In this document: one piece after another, positions 6,327 through 15,041 of the stretch
Layout: the number at the start of each line of letters is the position of its first letter
Numbering within the stretch: position 1 is the stretch's first letter
From: JAGWGI01 sp050749785
GTDB lineage: Archaea; Micrarchaeota; Micrarchaeia; Micrarchaeales; CABMGC01
Assembly (NCBI GenBank): GCA_050749785.1
Contig: JBOGSA010000020.1
Span: 1 to 18,867, forward strand
Length of the DNA: 18,867 bases
Direction of reading: 5' to 3'
Position numbers and translations under genes: made by a program
Notes under the pieces: model-generated
Seen by the model: the letters and a program-made list of their open reading frames with translations, nothing else
Databases searched by the model: none
Told to the model about the DNA's origin: nothing

Positions 6327-7772
6327 ATGGAGAGTTCCTACGATGTTGTAGTTGCGGGCGCAGGCATAGCAGGTTCACTTGCCGCAGCAGCCGCAGCAAA
6401 GAACGGAGCAAAAGTACTTCTAATTGATAGGAACATCCCAGAAGAGGCTGGAAAGAAGACCAATTGGGGATGGGTGTGCGGAGACGCAGTTGCAAAGTCG
6501 CACGTTGATTTCATAAAGCAAGAGCTTGGAGTGTCATTCGGAGAGCCGGAGCTTGAACTCAAGGTTGACGGAGTTTATGCAATAAGCCCTGATTTCAAGA
6601 ACAGGATCGCATTCGATGGCGAAGGGTATGTTCTCGACAGGCCCAAGTTCGGAAACAAGCTTCGGGACATAGCAATCAAGTTCGGCGCGGAGTATGTAAA
6701 CGGACATGAAGTGGAGGGTCCGATACTTGAAGGGGACAAGATTGTCGGAGTGTTCGGAAGGGACAACAACAAAGAGCAATACAAGGTCCAGGCAAAGATA
6801 GTAATCGACACACTCGGAATCGCAAGCATGATAAGGAGGCGTCTTCCGGCAACGGCGCACGAGTTCATACAAAAAGACATTAGCATAGACGACATCGAAT
6901 CTACCGGAAGATACATAGTCGATTTCGAACCATCGCACGAAGACCTTAACTATTACGATCCAAAGAACTGCCTAATCCACCTAAACCAGCAGCTCGCTCC
7001 AGGAGGATACGGATGGGTATTCCCAAAGAGAGGAGACAAGATAAATGTCGGATTGGGCGTAGAGAAGCACAGCATCGATATAAGAAATGCAAAGCTCGAA
7101 AAGAAGGACACATTGCACAGCCTAATCGACCAGTACATAGAATGGAATCCTGTAATCAAGAAGACCACGCTAAACGACGAGCACAAGAACGGAAAGGGCT
7201 ATTGGTCAGTAACAGTGAGAAGGCAGCTAGATTGCCTTGTCTATAATAATTACATCGGAGCTGGCGATAGCATGGCAATGCCTAACCCGATAAGCGCAGG
7301 AGGAATAGGCCCTGCGATGGTATCTGGAATCCAGGCGGGTCAGACTGCAGCAGAGGCAGTTCAAGAGAACAGGACCGACATGGAATTCCTTTGGAAATAC
7401 AACCTTGCATTCAACCAGAGCTACGGAAACAAGACCGCAGGACTTGAAGTATTTAGGATATATCTCCAATCCCTAAACAACGACCTCATCAACTACGGAA
7501 TGGCGCACTTCCTAACAAAGGAGGAGGCGATCCAGATAAGCTATGGGCTTGTGCCTGAAGTGAGCATGGCAAGCGCGGTGACAAAGGTGCTCCACGGGCT
7601 CTCGAACATAAATGCATTCAAGAATCTTGTATATGTAATTCAGGCGATGAAGAGGCTCAACAAACTCTACAATTCATATCCTACATCGATACAAGAGTTC
7701 AAGCCATGGAAGGCTGCAGTAGACAAGGAGATCATAGCAGCAAAGGAAAGATTTCATCCAAACCCTATATAA
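6327..7772 (+). CDS. Geranylgeranyl reductase family flavoprotein
   Basis: FAD-dependent oxidoreductase of the geranylgeranyl reductase family, 481 aa. The best-fitting role is saturating the isoprenoid chains of archaeal ether lipids. The N-terminal FAD fold starts YDVVVAGAGIAGS, with GxGxxG at residues 11-16. The second FAD motif is GDS (G313-D314) followed by PNPISAGGIGPAM. GYGWVFPKRGDKINVGLGV in the middle is typical of this family. A TNWGWVCGD segment near residue 50 has the Cys expected at the substrate side. It is longer than many archaeal members (around 390-450 aa), with extra sequence at the C-terminus. A TTG at 6309 overlapping rpoK would add six residues; ATG 6327, four bases after rpoK and preceded by GTGA, is preferred. 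It could instead reduce a quinone side chain or another polyprenyl. Confidence 0.85.
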   Translation: MESSYDVVVAGAGIAGSLAAAAAAKNGAKVLLIDRNIPEEAGKKTNWGWVCGDAVAKSHVDFIKQELGVSFGEPELELKVDGVYAISPDFKNRIAFDGEGYVLDRPKFGNKLRDIAIKFGAEYVNGHEVEGPILEGDKIVGVFGRDNNKEQYKVQAKIVIDTLGIASMIRRRLPATAHEFIQKDISIDDIESTGRYIVDFEPSHEDLNYYDPKNCLIHLNQQLAPGGYGWVFPKRGDKINVGLGVEKHSIDIRNAKLEKKDTLHSLIDQYIEWNPVIKKTTLNDEHKNGKGYWSVTVRRQLDCLVYNNYIGAGDSMAMPNPISAGGIGPAMVSGIQAGQTAAEAVQENRTDMEFLWKYNLAFNQSYGNKTAGLEVFRIYLQSLNNDLINYGMAHFLTKEEAIQISYGLVPEVSMASAVTKVLHGLSNINAFKNLVYVIQAMKRLNKLYNSYPTSIQEFKPWKAAVDKEIIAAKERFHPNPI

Positions 7773-7789
7773 TCTCCCGATGCTTCCAG

Positions 7790-7800
7790 CTTTTATAAAC
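7790..7800 (+). promoter_or_regulatory. TATA box of the site-2 protease gene
   Basis: CTTTTATAAAC is centred 35 bases before the ATG at 7830 and predicts a leader of about 9 bases. Confidence 0.5.
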
Positions 7801-7829
7801 TCATTCCTCTATTATATTAAAAGGATTCC

Positions 7830-8891
7830 ATGGCAAACTCGATAGCTATTGGCAGAATCTTTGGAATAAGGATAGACCTCCACTGGACGTTCCTGCTCTT
7901 GCTTGTTTTCTCATTGTTTATCGGGACTTATTTCTTTCTCATAATCGTACTTTTGTTCGTCTGCGTACTGGTCCATGAAATTGCGCATTCTGTGACAGCG
8001 CTACGAAACAACGTCAAGGTCAAGAGCATAATTCTTCTTCCGATAGGCGGCGCGTCAATGATTGATGATACTCAGATGCATCCGCAGGTTGAGTTCAAGA
8101 TCGCTCTGGCTGGACCTATAATGAGCCTTTTCCTTGGAGCGCTTTTCGGCCTGCTTGTAATATTCACGCCACTTGGAACTCTCACTCAGATTGTACAAAC
8201 CCTGTTCCTACTCAATATACTTCTTGGAGTGTTCAACATACTCCCTGCGTTTCCAATGGACGGCGGAAGAGTATTTCGAAGCTATTTGCAGAGAACAAAG
8301 AACTTCTACGACGCCACTATGCTCACTGTGAAGGTGAGCAACTATCTTATGGCACTGATAGTGATCGGAACGCTGGTCTTCGTGGCATTCGCAAACTCAT
8401 ATTCGTTGGGATACCGAGAATTCCTTGCCTTTTGGAATTTCATAATAGTCTTCTTTCTCTATGGCGGAGCGCAGGCTGAGAAGCAGAATCTTGTGTTGAA
8501 GCGTCAGACTCAGGGTCTGTACATTTCAGATGCGATTAGCAAGAGGTATCTGCTGGCCAAGCCAACAACGACTCTCGCGGAGTTGTATTCCTTAATGAAG
8601 CGCAAAAAAGAACAGATAGTCCTAATTAAGATAGGTGCAGGTTACCTATATGCGGATGTGTTCAAGAAGATAAAAGCGCAGAAGTATGTAAGGGACATAT
8701 CTGTCCCGATACCTCAAGTCAGCCCAAAGACGAATGTTGTTGATGCGCTTTCCAAGATGCAGAACATGGATGTGGGCGTAATAGCTATAGTCAGCAAAGG
8801 CAGGCTTCTTGGAATAACAACGAGCAGAATGCTCCAGGCGCTGATTTCCATGCATGTTGCCAGCACCAAGACACGACGTAAAGTCGAGTGA
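7830..8891 (+). CDS. Site-2 protease-like membrane metalloprotease (family M50)
   Basis: 353-aa multi-spanning zinc protease of the SpoIVFB/site-2 type, which cuts substrates inside the membrane. The zinc-binding HEIAH (H49, E50, H53) lies in a hydrophobic helix. The third ligand motif NILPAFPMDGG (N136 to D144) is intact, so it should be active. Hydrophobic segments occur at about 19-47, 85-110, 115-140 and 168-215. The soluble C-terminal third (about 235-350) resembles a degenerate pair of CBS domains (ISDAISKRYLLAKPTTTLAEL; later VSPKTNVVDALSKM and GRLLGITTSRML), a common M50 architecture that may sense nucleotides. The substrate is unknown. It has its own promoter and stands 47 bases before smc. 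Confidence 0.92.
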   Translation: MANSIAIGRIFGIRIDLHWTFLLLLVFSLFIGTYFFLIIVLLFVCVLVHEIAHSVTALRNNVKVKSIILLPIGGASMIDDTQMHPQVEFKIALAGPIMSLFLGALFGLLVIFTPLGTLTQIVQTLFLLNILLGVFNILPAFPMDGGRVFRSYLQRTKNFYDATMLTVKVSNYLMALIVIGTLVFVAFANSYSLGYREFLAFWNFIIVFFLYGGAQAEKQNLVLKRQTQGLYISDAISKRYLLAKPTTTLAELYSLMKRKKEQIVLIKIGAGYLYADVFKKIKAQKYVRDISVPIPQVSPKTNVVDALSKMQNMDVGVIAIVSKGRLLGITTSRMLQALISMHVASTKTRRKVE

Positions 8892-8893
8892 AC

Positions 8894-8901
8894 GTTTAAA
8901 A
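8894..8901 (+). promoter_or_regulatory. TATA box of smc
   Basis: GTTTAAAA is centred about 41 bases before the smc ATG, predicting a leader of about 15 bases. GGTGG (8930-8934) is the ribosome binding site. Confidence 0.45.
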
Positions 8902-8938
8902 GTCTTTCGTCGTAAATACTATTGCGACCGGTGGACAG

Positions 8939-11900
8939 ATGCTTTACCTAAAGAGCCTTAGTTTGAGCAAATTCAAGTCATTCAAGCACGCTGACCTACT
9001 TTTCAACAAGGGCTTCACCTGCATAGTCGGGCCAAACGGATCCGGAAAGAGCAACATCTGCGATGCACTACTATTTTCACTGGGCGAGAGCTCGCTTAGA
9101 AGAATGCGAGCAGACAAGCTTGAGGCGCTGATAAGCAATTCGCCGAAGGGAACAAGGAAGGACAAGCTTGCAAAGACCTACGTCAAGACCATCTTCGATG
9201 GTGATGGGCAAATAGAGGTGGTCAGGGCCGCAAGGGCGGACGGAAAGAGCATATTCAAGGTAAACGGCAAGAGGATGACAAGGCATGAGGTCCTCGAGAT
9301 ACTAAAGAGCCACAAGGTCGCGATTGACGAGACCAACACGATCACTCAAGGAGAGATAAGCAGAATGATGGACCTCAATCCAAAGGAGAGAAGAGAGCTC
9401 ATAGACATAGCATCGGGAATAACCGAGTTCGAGGCCAAGAAGGCCGAGTCGCTCAAGGAGCTTGAGAAAGTAAATGCCAAAACAGGAGAGGTGCAAGCAG
9501 AGCTCAATGTGCGTGTCGGTTATCTGACCGAACTTGAGAAGGAAAAGGAAGCTGCAGAGAATTTCATTGGCCTTAACACAAGGATGAAGCTGCTAAAGTA
9601 CAACATCCTTGCCACAAGAGAGCAGGAGATAACCCAGAACTACGACAAGTACACAAGGGAGATGGCGCTTCTTGATTCAAAGAAGCAGAAGATGGTTGCA
9701 GATGCCGAAGAACTTTCCAATGCAATAAACAAGCTCAGCACAGAAAGGCAGCAGATAACAAAGGTGTTAACCGAAAGCACAACTTCATCAGGGGAGGAGA
9801 ACAAGAAGCTTGAGAACATAAACAAAGAACTCGCGCTGATTGGTGCTGCTCTTGAGACAAACGAGAAGATGGTTGCGGAGAAGAATGGATCTGTGCAATC
9901 AATGACCGAGGAGATGGAGAAGCTCAAGCAAACAATAGCTGCAAACAAGAGCGAACTCACAATAAATCAGAAAAGGGTAACTGAGCTAGAACCATTCTTC
10001 AACGACTCCAACGAAGAGAAGAAGGGTGAATCGATAGACACAAGGATGCAGTCCCTCAGTCATCAGATTGCAGTTTTGGAAAAGGATTTCAGTTCAATCC
10101 AAGGAACAACCTCAGCGCTTCAGGCAGATCTTGCATCAACAAAAAACTCATTAGTTGAAATTTCATCGCGTTCAAGGCAGATCGAGACTCACGCCAAGGA
10201 GAAGAAGGCCACTCTCGATGAGATATCAAGCGGTTCAGAATCGATAGTAAAGTCTGTAAAGAAATTTGAGACCGAAATCGGCAAACTCGAGGCCAGATCA
10301 AGAGAACTTGAAATTGAAGTAGGAGACGTAGACTCAAAGACGCTCGCACTAAAAGAGCAACGTGCATATCAGGGATCAAGAGAAGGAAACATCTCAGACA
10401 AACTATCCAACAACTTCGGTGAGAAGGAGGGCTATTACGGAAGAGTATCGCAGCTATGCACCTACAAATCTGAATATTCACTTGCAATCGAATCGAGTGC
10501 AGGGGCAAGGTTCGACTATTTCGTCGTCGAATCCATCGAATCCGCATCAAAGATAATTTCTTACCTCAAAAAGAACGATCTCGGAAGGGCGACATTTATA
10601 CCCATTAGGGATCTCGCATTTGACAGGGAGAGAAAGAAGGAGAAGGAACTTTCCGCGGTCATCGACATGCTCAAATTCGATGCAAAATACGCAAAGGTTT
10701 TCGAGTATGTATTCAGCAACACTTTCATAATAGACAAGGTTGAGGACGCAAAGCAGGTAGGGATAGGCAAGCACAGATATGTCACACTCGCAGGCGAACT
10801 TGTCGAACAGTCAGGAGTGCTTTCAGGAGGCTCTGCAAGGAAGAGGGTTTCGCTAGCATCAATAGAGAACCAGCTTCGGGAATTGACATCAAGCAAAGAG
10901 AAGCTGCACACAGAGGGGTTGGAGATATCTGAAAAGCTTCTCAAGATTAGAAAAGAAAGAGCAGCAATTGAGATGGAACAGGCAAGGACTGGATCGCAGA
11001 CCTCTTCAATCGAGGAGCAGCTCAAGGAGATGAATTCCGATTTGGACAAACTCAACGACACAGTCAAGTCGCACAATTCAAAGATAAAGCAGCTCGAGAT
11101 ACAGATAAGCGAGAATACCGAGAAGAGAAGCAAAATAATCACGGAACTAGATGCCTCAAGGGCTGAAGCGACCGAGCTTTACAACAGGTCGATAGAACTT
11201 TCAAAGAATGCCTCAAAGCGCGGCATGAGCAAAGAGGAGAAGGAGAAGATAAAGAGAATGCGCGAGGAGCTCGATGCGCTAAAGGCAAAGGTTGTGGAGT
11301 TGCAGACCCAGAACCAGATGTCAGACAAGAGGAGAAGGGAGATAGAAAGGGAGACAGAATTAGTATTAAAATCCATTGGGGAGATGAAGGTCGACACAAA
11401 GGACAAGGAGGCAAGAAAGATTGCATTCGACAAGGCCAGGCTTGAGCTGGAGAAGAAGATAGAGAGCAGCAGCACATCGAGCAAGAAAGGGTATGAAAAG
11501 CTCCATGAGATAGAGGAGAAAGCGACAAAGTTCAACGTGGAAAAAGGGAAGAAGACCGCGGAGAGCGACACGCTTGAACGCCAGCTCAACGAGATAATGA
11601 TGAAGAGGGGTCAGTTCGAGATGAGGCTAGGCGACATAAAAGCAGAACTTGCAGCATACCCCCAGGGACTAGACAAGATGGATGAGAGCCTCGACAAAAT
11701 GGAGCACGAGGTGAACGTAATGGCGGTCAAGATAGAACAGCTTGGCAATGTCAACCTCAAGGCCCCGGAGATGTACGAATCTCGAAAGAAGGATGTGGAA
11801 GAGGCGAACAGCAGACTTGCAACCCTTGTAATCGAGAGGGATGCGGTTCTAAAGATGATAGAGGAGATCGATTCAAAGAAGCTCAAGATATTCATGGAGA

Positions 11901-12358
11901 CTTTCGAGCAGATCAACAAGAATTTCGTTAAGCTCTATGGCATGCTCTTCCCAGAGAAGGCTGTGCTAGAGCTCGACAACCAGATAAATCCGTTTGAGAG
12001 CGGACTGCTGGTAAAGATACCATTCGGGAAAGGTTTCAAGAGACTCGAATCGATGTCCGGAGGAGAGAAGTCGCTCAGACTCCTCACATTGTTGTTCGCG
12101 ATACACATGTACAAACCATCTTCGCTCTACATCTTCGACGAGGTTGACGCTGCACTTGACAAGGAGAACTCCAAGAAGCTCTCACACCTCATAAAAGAAC
12201 TTAGCAAGGAATCGCAATTCATTGTTGTGAGCCACAATGACTCGCTAATTGTCAACTCAGACACAGCGATAGGCGTATCAAAGATAGAAGGAGAATCAAG
12301 AGCTGTGGGCTTGCAGGTAGCTAACGTGATAAACAAGCAGCAGCATCCAGGTGCTTGA
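8939..12358 (+). CDS. smc: Chromosome segregation ATPase SMC
   Basis: 1139-aa SMC protein that dimerises and folds chromosomal DNA using ATP. Walker A GPNGSGKSN is at residues 31-39, and the Q-loop region TQGEISRMM lies near 137-145. Two long Lys/Glu-rich coiled coils run roughly 160-470 and 635-960. The hinge (about 475-630) contains YKSEYSLAIESSAGARFDYFVV and ends GVLSGGSARKR. The C-terminal ATPase half has the signature SGGEKS at about 1039-1044 and Walker B LYIFDEVDAALD around 1063-1074. Length and order are standard. No scpA or scpB gene is in the window. The next gene starts directly at its stop codon, so the two are probably co-transcribed although functionally unrelated. Confidence 0.97.
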   Translation: MLYLKSLSLSKFKSFKHADLLFNKGFTCIVGPNGSGKSNICDALLFSLGESSLRRMRADKLEALISNSPKGTRKDKLAKTYVKTIFDGDGQIEVVRAARADGKSIFKVNGKRMTRHEVLEILKSHKVAIDETNTITQGEISRMMDLNPKERRELIDIASGITEFEAKKAESLKELEKVNAKTGEVQAELNVRVGYLTELEKEKEAAENFIGLNTRMKLLKYNILATREQEITQNYDKYTREMALLDSKKQKMVADAEELSNAINKLSTERQQITKVLTESTTSSGEENKKLENINKELALIGAALETNEKMVAEKNGSVQSMTEEMEKLKQTIAANKSELTINQKRVTELEPFFNDSNEEKKGESIDTRMQSLSHQIAVLEKDFSSIQGTTSALQADLASTKNSLVEISSRSRQIETHAKEKKATLDEISSGSESIVKSVKKFETEIGKLEARSRELEIEVGDVDSKTLALKEQRAYQGSREGNISDKLSNNFGEKEGYYGRVSQLCTYKSEYSLAIESSAGARFDYFVVESIESASKIISYLKKNDLGRATFIPIRDLAFDRERKKEKELSAVIDMLKFDAKYAKVFEYVFSNTFIIDKVEDAKQVGIGKHRYVTLAGELVEQSGVLSGGSARKRVSLASIENQLRELTSSKEKLHTEGLEISEKLLKIRKERAAIEMEQARTGSQTSSIEEQLKEMNSDLDKLNDTVKSHNSKIKQLEIQISENTEKRSKIITELDASRAEATELYNRSIELSKNASKRGMSKEEKEKIKRMREELDALKAKVVELQTQNQMSDKRRREIERETELVLKSIGEMKVDTKDKEARKIAFDKARLELEKKIESSSTSSKKGYEKLHEIEEKATKFNVEKGKKTAESDTLERQLNEIMMKRGQFEMRLGDIKAELAAYPQGLDKMDESLDKMEHEVNVMAVKIEQLGNVNLKAPEMYESRKKDVEEANSRLATLVIERDAVLKMIEEIDSKKLKIFMETFEQINKNFVKLYGMLFPEKAVLELDNQINPFESGLLVKIPFGKGFKRLESMSGGEKSLRLLTLLFAIHMYKPSSLYIFDEVDAALDKENSKKLSHLIKELSKESQFIVVSHNDSLIVNSDTAIGVSKIEGESRAVGLQVANVINKQQHPGA

Positions 12359-13405
12359 TTGCCAAGGAAAAAAGCACTAAAAGAGCAGGGCAAAAAGGAG
12401 AAAAAACCCATGCAGCTCTGGCCGCTATACCTAATTCTTCTAGCCCTGATTGTACTCTACTCCGTACAGAATAACATAATCGTAGGGATTGCAGCGTTTG
12501 TTGTATTCATCATTATCATAGTGCTGATCCTAAAGGAAGTAAAGGAAGAGGTTCAGGTAAAGGGCGGAAAGCAGTCGATAAAGGAAATAGCGATGGTGAT
12601 AGCCGCAGTGATAATCATTTGGGTAGGATTGATAGTGATACTCCAGACCACCTCACCGATAAATGCTGTGGCAAGCTGCAGTATGCTCCCATACTTACAG
12701 AGGGGGGACGGCATAGTGCTTCATGGAATATCCAACTTCACGCAGTTTGCAAAGTCAAATCATGTCCCTGTAGTAAACCTGAGCCCACAGCAATTCGATT
12801 CGCTCCAGAGCAACATCGGGAATGAATTCCTCTCCTATTATGCATATCTCAATAGCAACAAATCTGCGATAAGCACACTACTTCCTGTGAATGCAAATGT
12901 GTCATACGGAATTGGATTATACAACAACCAGTGCCTAGCAAAGTATCAGGAAACCGGGCAGCTGCAAGGCCAGCATTTCTGCTATGTTGGATCAAATCCT
13001 GCCAGCAATCTGATAAAGTACAACTACAGCATAGGAACATTGTCGCTTTCTGGGATTAATTACAAGACAATAATAACATCGCAAATCACGATAAATAACA
13101 CAAAGATAAACGATAACTATAGCAATCCAATAATCGTCTATCAGACCACGCCGCAGGATTCATTTAGCGGTGCAATAATACACAGGCTGGTTGCAATGCT
13201 CTATGTGAACGGGACATATTATACGCTTACAAAGGGAGATAACAATCCTGCGCTCGACATGCAGTTTGACAACTATCCGGCAAGCCAGAGTGAGGTTTTA
13301 GGCTACGTACTTGCGCGAATCCCGCTTCTTGGATACGCAAAGCTCATAATTAGCGGACAATTGGCGCAGCCCGCAGGCTGCAATCAGGTAATAACGCAGC
13401 ACTGA
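12359..13405 (+). CDS. Archaeal signal peptidase I-like membrane protein with large insert
   Basis: 348 aa. It is likely a type I signal peptidase of the archaeal/eukaryotic S26B type, removing signal peptides on the outer membrane face. The catalytic Ser lies in SCSMLPYLQRGD (S108), the His in GAIIHRL (H275), and the acid in TKGDNNPALD (D294 or D300); VLARIPLLGY is the usual closing motif. Three hydrophobic segments (about 20-35, 40-58, 77-97) precede the active Ser, whereas most relatives have one. About 140 residues lie between the Ser strand and the His strand, far more than usual, with several N-x-S/T sequons. The start is TTG at 12359, immediately after the smc stop; an ATG at 12410 would remove the basic N-terminus. 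The S26 assignment is by motif. Confidence 0.8.
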   Translation: MPRKKALKEQGKKEKKPMQLWPLYLILLALIVLYSVQNNIIVGIAAFVVFIIIIVLILKEVKEEVQVKGGKQSIKEIAMVIAAVIIIWVGLIVILQTTSPINAVASCSMLPYLQRGDGIVLHGISNFTQFAKSNHVPVVNLSPQQFDSLQSNIGNEFLSYYAYLNSNKSAISTLLPVNANVSYGIGLYNNQCLAKYQETGQLQGQHFCYVGSNPASNLIKYNYSIGTLSLSGINYKTIITSQITINNTKINDNYSNPIIVYQTTPQDSFSGAIIHRLVAMLYVNGTYYTLTKGDNNPALDMQFDNYPASQSEVLGYVLARIPLLGYAKLIISGQLAQPAGCNQVITQH

Positions 13406-13485
13406 ATCCAAGATTGTATGAAACGAACTAATGCGACGTTGTTTATAAAGTAGCACTTTTTAAACACTTTTAGGACCTTTAAATA

Positions 13486-13566
13486 GCTATTAATTAAATA
13501 ATAAACTATTAAATAAAATATTAAATTATTAGCCATATATAGAAAGGTTTATATATGATTAATAGC
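13486..13566. repeat. Inverted repeat around the fic promoter
   Basis: GCTATTAAT (13486-13494) and ATTAATAGC (13558-13566) form a perfect 9-bp inverted repeat. The right arm sits between the TATA box and the fic start, and the left arm sits upstream. Between them TATTAAAT occurs twice, 12 bases apart (13507 and 13519). The block is extremely AT-rich. Possible operator arms for the Fic protein's own helix-turn-helix; chance is not excluded at this base composition. Confidence 0.4.
13548..13556 (+). promoter_or_regulatory. TATA box of the fic gene
   Basis: TTTATATAT is centred 29 bases before the ATG, so the transcript would be leaderless or nearly so. The 175-base intergenic region 13406-13580 holds this promoter, further TATA-like sites (TTTATAAA near 13442, CTTTAAATA near 13478) and the inverted repeat, but no other gene that I can see. 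Confidence 0.6.
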
Positions 13567-13580
13567 ATATTACTACTAGT

Positions 13581-14930
13581 ATGGAAAAAGAAATAAAAAT
13601 ATTAATAGGAATGTGTCTAGGCGACATTGAAGATCACGATATTTACACTCCAAGCGAACTTGCCACCTTTTTAAATCTGAAATACACTGAGGGAATATAT
13701 CCTTATCTAAAGAAGCTGCAGGAAAAGAAATTTATAGAGAAAATAGAGAGATCAAAATACTTGCTCAACAAGCAGAACCACAAGGTCCAAGATATATTAT
13801 CCATAACGAAAATATTCGGCAAAAAGGCCGAGATATTGTTTACACGTCATGCAAAACGGGTGCTCGAAAAGTTCAGCGAAGAGCCGATGTTAAGAAAAAG
13901 CAAACTACCAAGAAATTCCCTAGCTCTGATAAAGGACATTGCTAGCAACACAAAAATAATCCATCCAATAGGAGAAAAATACTTTATCACCAGCTGGGAA
14001 GAGACCACAAAGAGAATCCTGGATTTTTTTGATATTCAAATAAAGTTTGATGAGGAGGAGTTCAAGCACAGGGTAACTAAATATTACTCTTCAATACCTA
14101 ACACGGAATCTCCGCTTGACGATACGCAGCAGATAGAATTAAAGGAGCTCAATCTGCAATCCTATCTTTTAAACAGGGACTACATTTTGGACAAGCTAAA
14201 GGAATCGGATTTTAGCTCTCTTTCGATTGTAAAAGTGCTTACTGAAACCAAGATAAAAGAATATAGCAACAATCTGTTTGAAATAACCTCCAAGATAAAC
14301 GATTGGAAAATGAAATATATTTACAATACTGATAAGATCGAGGGCAATCCATTGACGATGCAGGAGGTAAAGACAATTCTTACAACGGGCGGCCTGAGCG
14401 TCGAAAGCGATAAAAAAGCAGTATTGGAGACGACAAATTCAAGGACTGCCCTTGACAACATATTTGACACAAATAACGAACTAAGTATAGAATTTGTCAA
14501 GAAGCTACATCTTGCAACACAAGTGGGAATAGATTCAGATGCAGGAAAGTATAAAAAGAAAGAAAACAGCATCACCGACAGCGCAGGCGCCTTGGTGGAT
14601 ACCACTACCCCTGTAGATTTTGTCGAAACTAGAATGAATTCGCTAAGGTCTTGGTACTCTGAAAATGCAAAGAGGCTCCATCCTTTGGTGGTTGCAACAG
14701 TTTTCCACAATCAATTTGTCCACATACATCCCTTCAATGACGGGAATGGCAGAGTCGCAAGACTGCTGTTCAATTTCATACTTATAAAAAATGGCCTATT
14801 CCCAATAATATTCTACAACGATGAAAAAGAAAGGTATTATGCATATCTAAGGGCGGCGAAGAGCGGCGACATAAAGCAGTTTGTGAACTACTCCATGGAG
14901 CTTTATCGGACCCAGCTAGACGAGTTCTGA
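13581..14930 (+). CDS. Fic-domain AMP-transferase with N-terminal winged-helix-like region
   Basis: 449-aa Fic protein; the family mostly transfers AMP from ATP to Ser, Thr or Tyr of a target. The catalytic motif HPFNDGNGR is intact with His at 383. An inhibitory motif of the (S/T)xxxE(G/N) type, TDKIEGN (T250, E254, G255), lies before the Fic core. This makes it a class II Fic protein that is self-inhibited by E254. About residues 10-75 (DIYTPSELATFLNLKYTEGIYPYLKKLQEKKFI in outline) look like a winged helix-turn-helix, suggesting DNA binding and self-regulation. Residues 75-240 match no family I recognise. The gene is visibly more AT-rich than its neighbours and has a very AT-rich upstream region, suggesting horizontal gain. 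The target is unknown. Confidence 0.9.
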   Translation: MEKEIKILIGMCLGDIEDHDIYTPSELATFLNLKYTEGIYPYLKKLQEKKFIEKIERSKYLLNKQNHKVQDILSITKIFGKKAEILFTRHAKRVLEKFSEEPMLRKSKLPRNSLALIKDIASNTKIIHPIGEKYFITSWEETTKRILDFFDIQIKFDEEEFKHRVTKYYSSIPNTESPLDDTQQIELKELNLQSYLLNRDYILDKLKESDFSSLSIVKVLTETKIKEYSNNLFEITSKINDWKMKYIYNTDKIEGNPLTMQEVKTILTTGGLSVESDKKAVLETTNSRTALDNIFDTNNELSIEFVKKLHLATQVGIDSDAGKYKKKENSITDSAGALVDTTTPVDFVETRMNSLRSWYSENAKRLHPLVVATVFHNQFVHIHPFNDGNGRVARLLFNFILIKNGLFPIIFYNDEKERYYAYLRAAKSGDIKQFVNYSMELYRTQLDEF

Positions 14931-14946
14931 TTCCTAGCAACCTAAG

Positions 14947-14955
14947 CTTTAAATA
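14947..14955 (+). promoter_or_regulatory. TATA box of the L30e-S12-S7-EF-2 operon
   Basis: CTTTAAATA predicts a transcription start near 14976-14978 and a structured leader of about 65 bases before L30e. Confidence 0.5.
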
Positions 14956-14975
14956 CCTTAATAGAGAGAATACTA

Positions 14976-15029
14976 GCATCGCAAAACGCACTAAATATGC
15001 CTTTGCGCCGGATGCTTCAGCATCTTTTT
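14976..15029 (+). promoter_or_regulatory. Attenuator-like leader before L30e
   Basis: GATGC (15011-15015) can pair with GCATC at 15020-15024 (loop TTCA), making a hairpin followed directly by TTTTT (15025-15029), which resembles an intrinsic terminator. The same GATGC can instead pair with an identical GCATC at 14976-14980. That closes a longer stem in which GCAAA (14981-14985) pairs with TTTGC (15002-15006) and GCA (14988-14990) with TGC (14998-15000). The two folds exclude each other. Regulation is inferred, and the exact transcript start decides whether the alternative stem can form. Confidence 0.45.
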
Positions 15030-15041
15030 ATGGTAATAATT

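Noticed and set aside
9640..12411. Several minus-strand frames of 70-190 codons inside smc
   Set aside because: They are antisense shadows of a long coiled-coil gene: Ser/Leu/Phe-rich peptides without motifs, while the plus strand encodes complete SMC domains.
13480..13535. AT-rich TATTAAAT repeats as a replication origin or CRISPR-like array
   Set aside because: There are only two exact 8-mers with short spacing, no spacer structure, and no origin-recognition gene (orc1/cdc6) in the window; promoter/operator use for fic is simpler.
14997..15041. N-terminal extension of L30e from ATG 14997
   Set aside because: The extra 15 residues do not match L30e proteins and would translate the leader hairpin; ATG 15042 gives the family's normal start.
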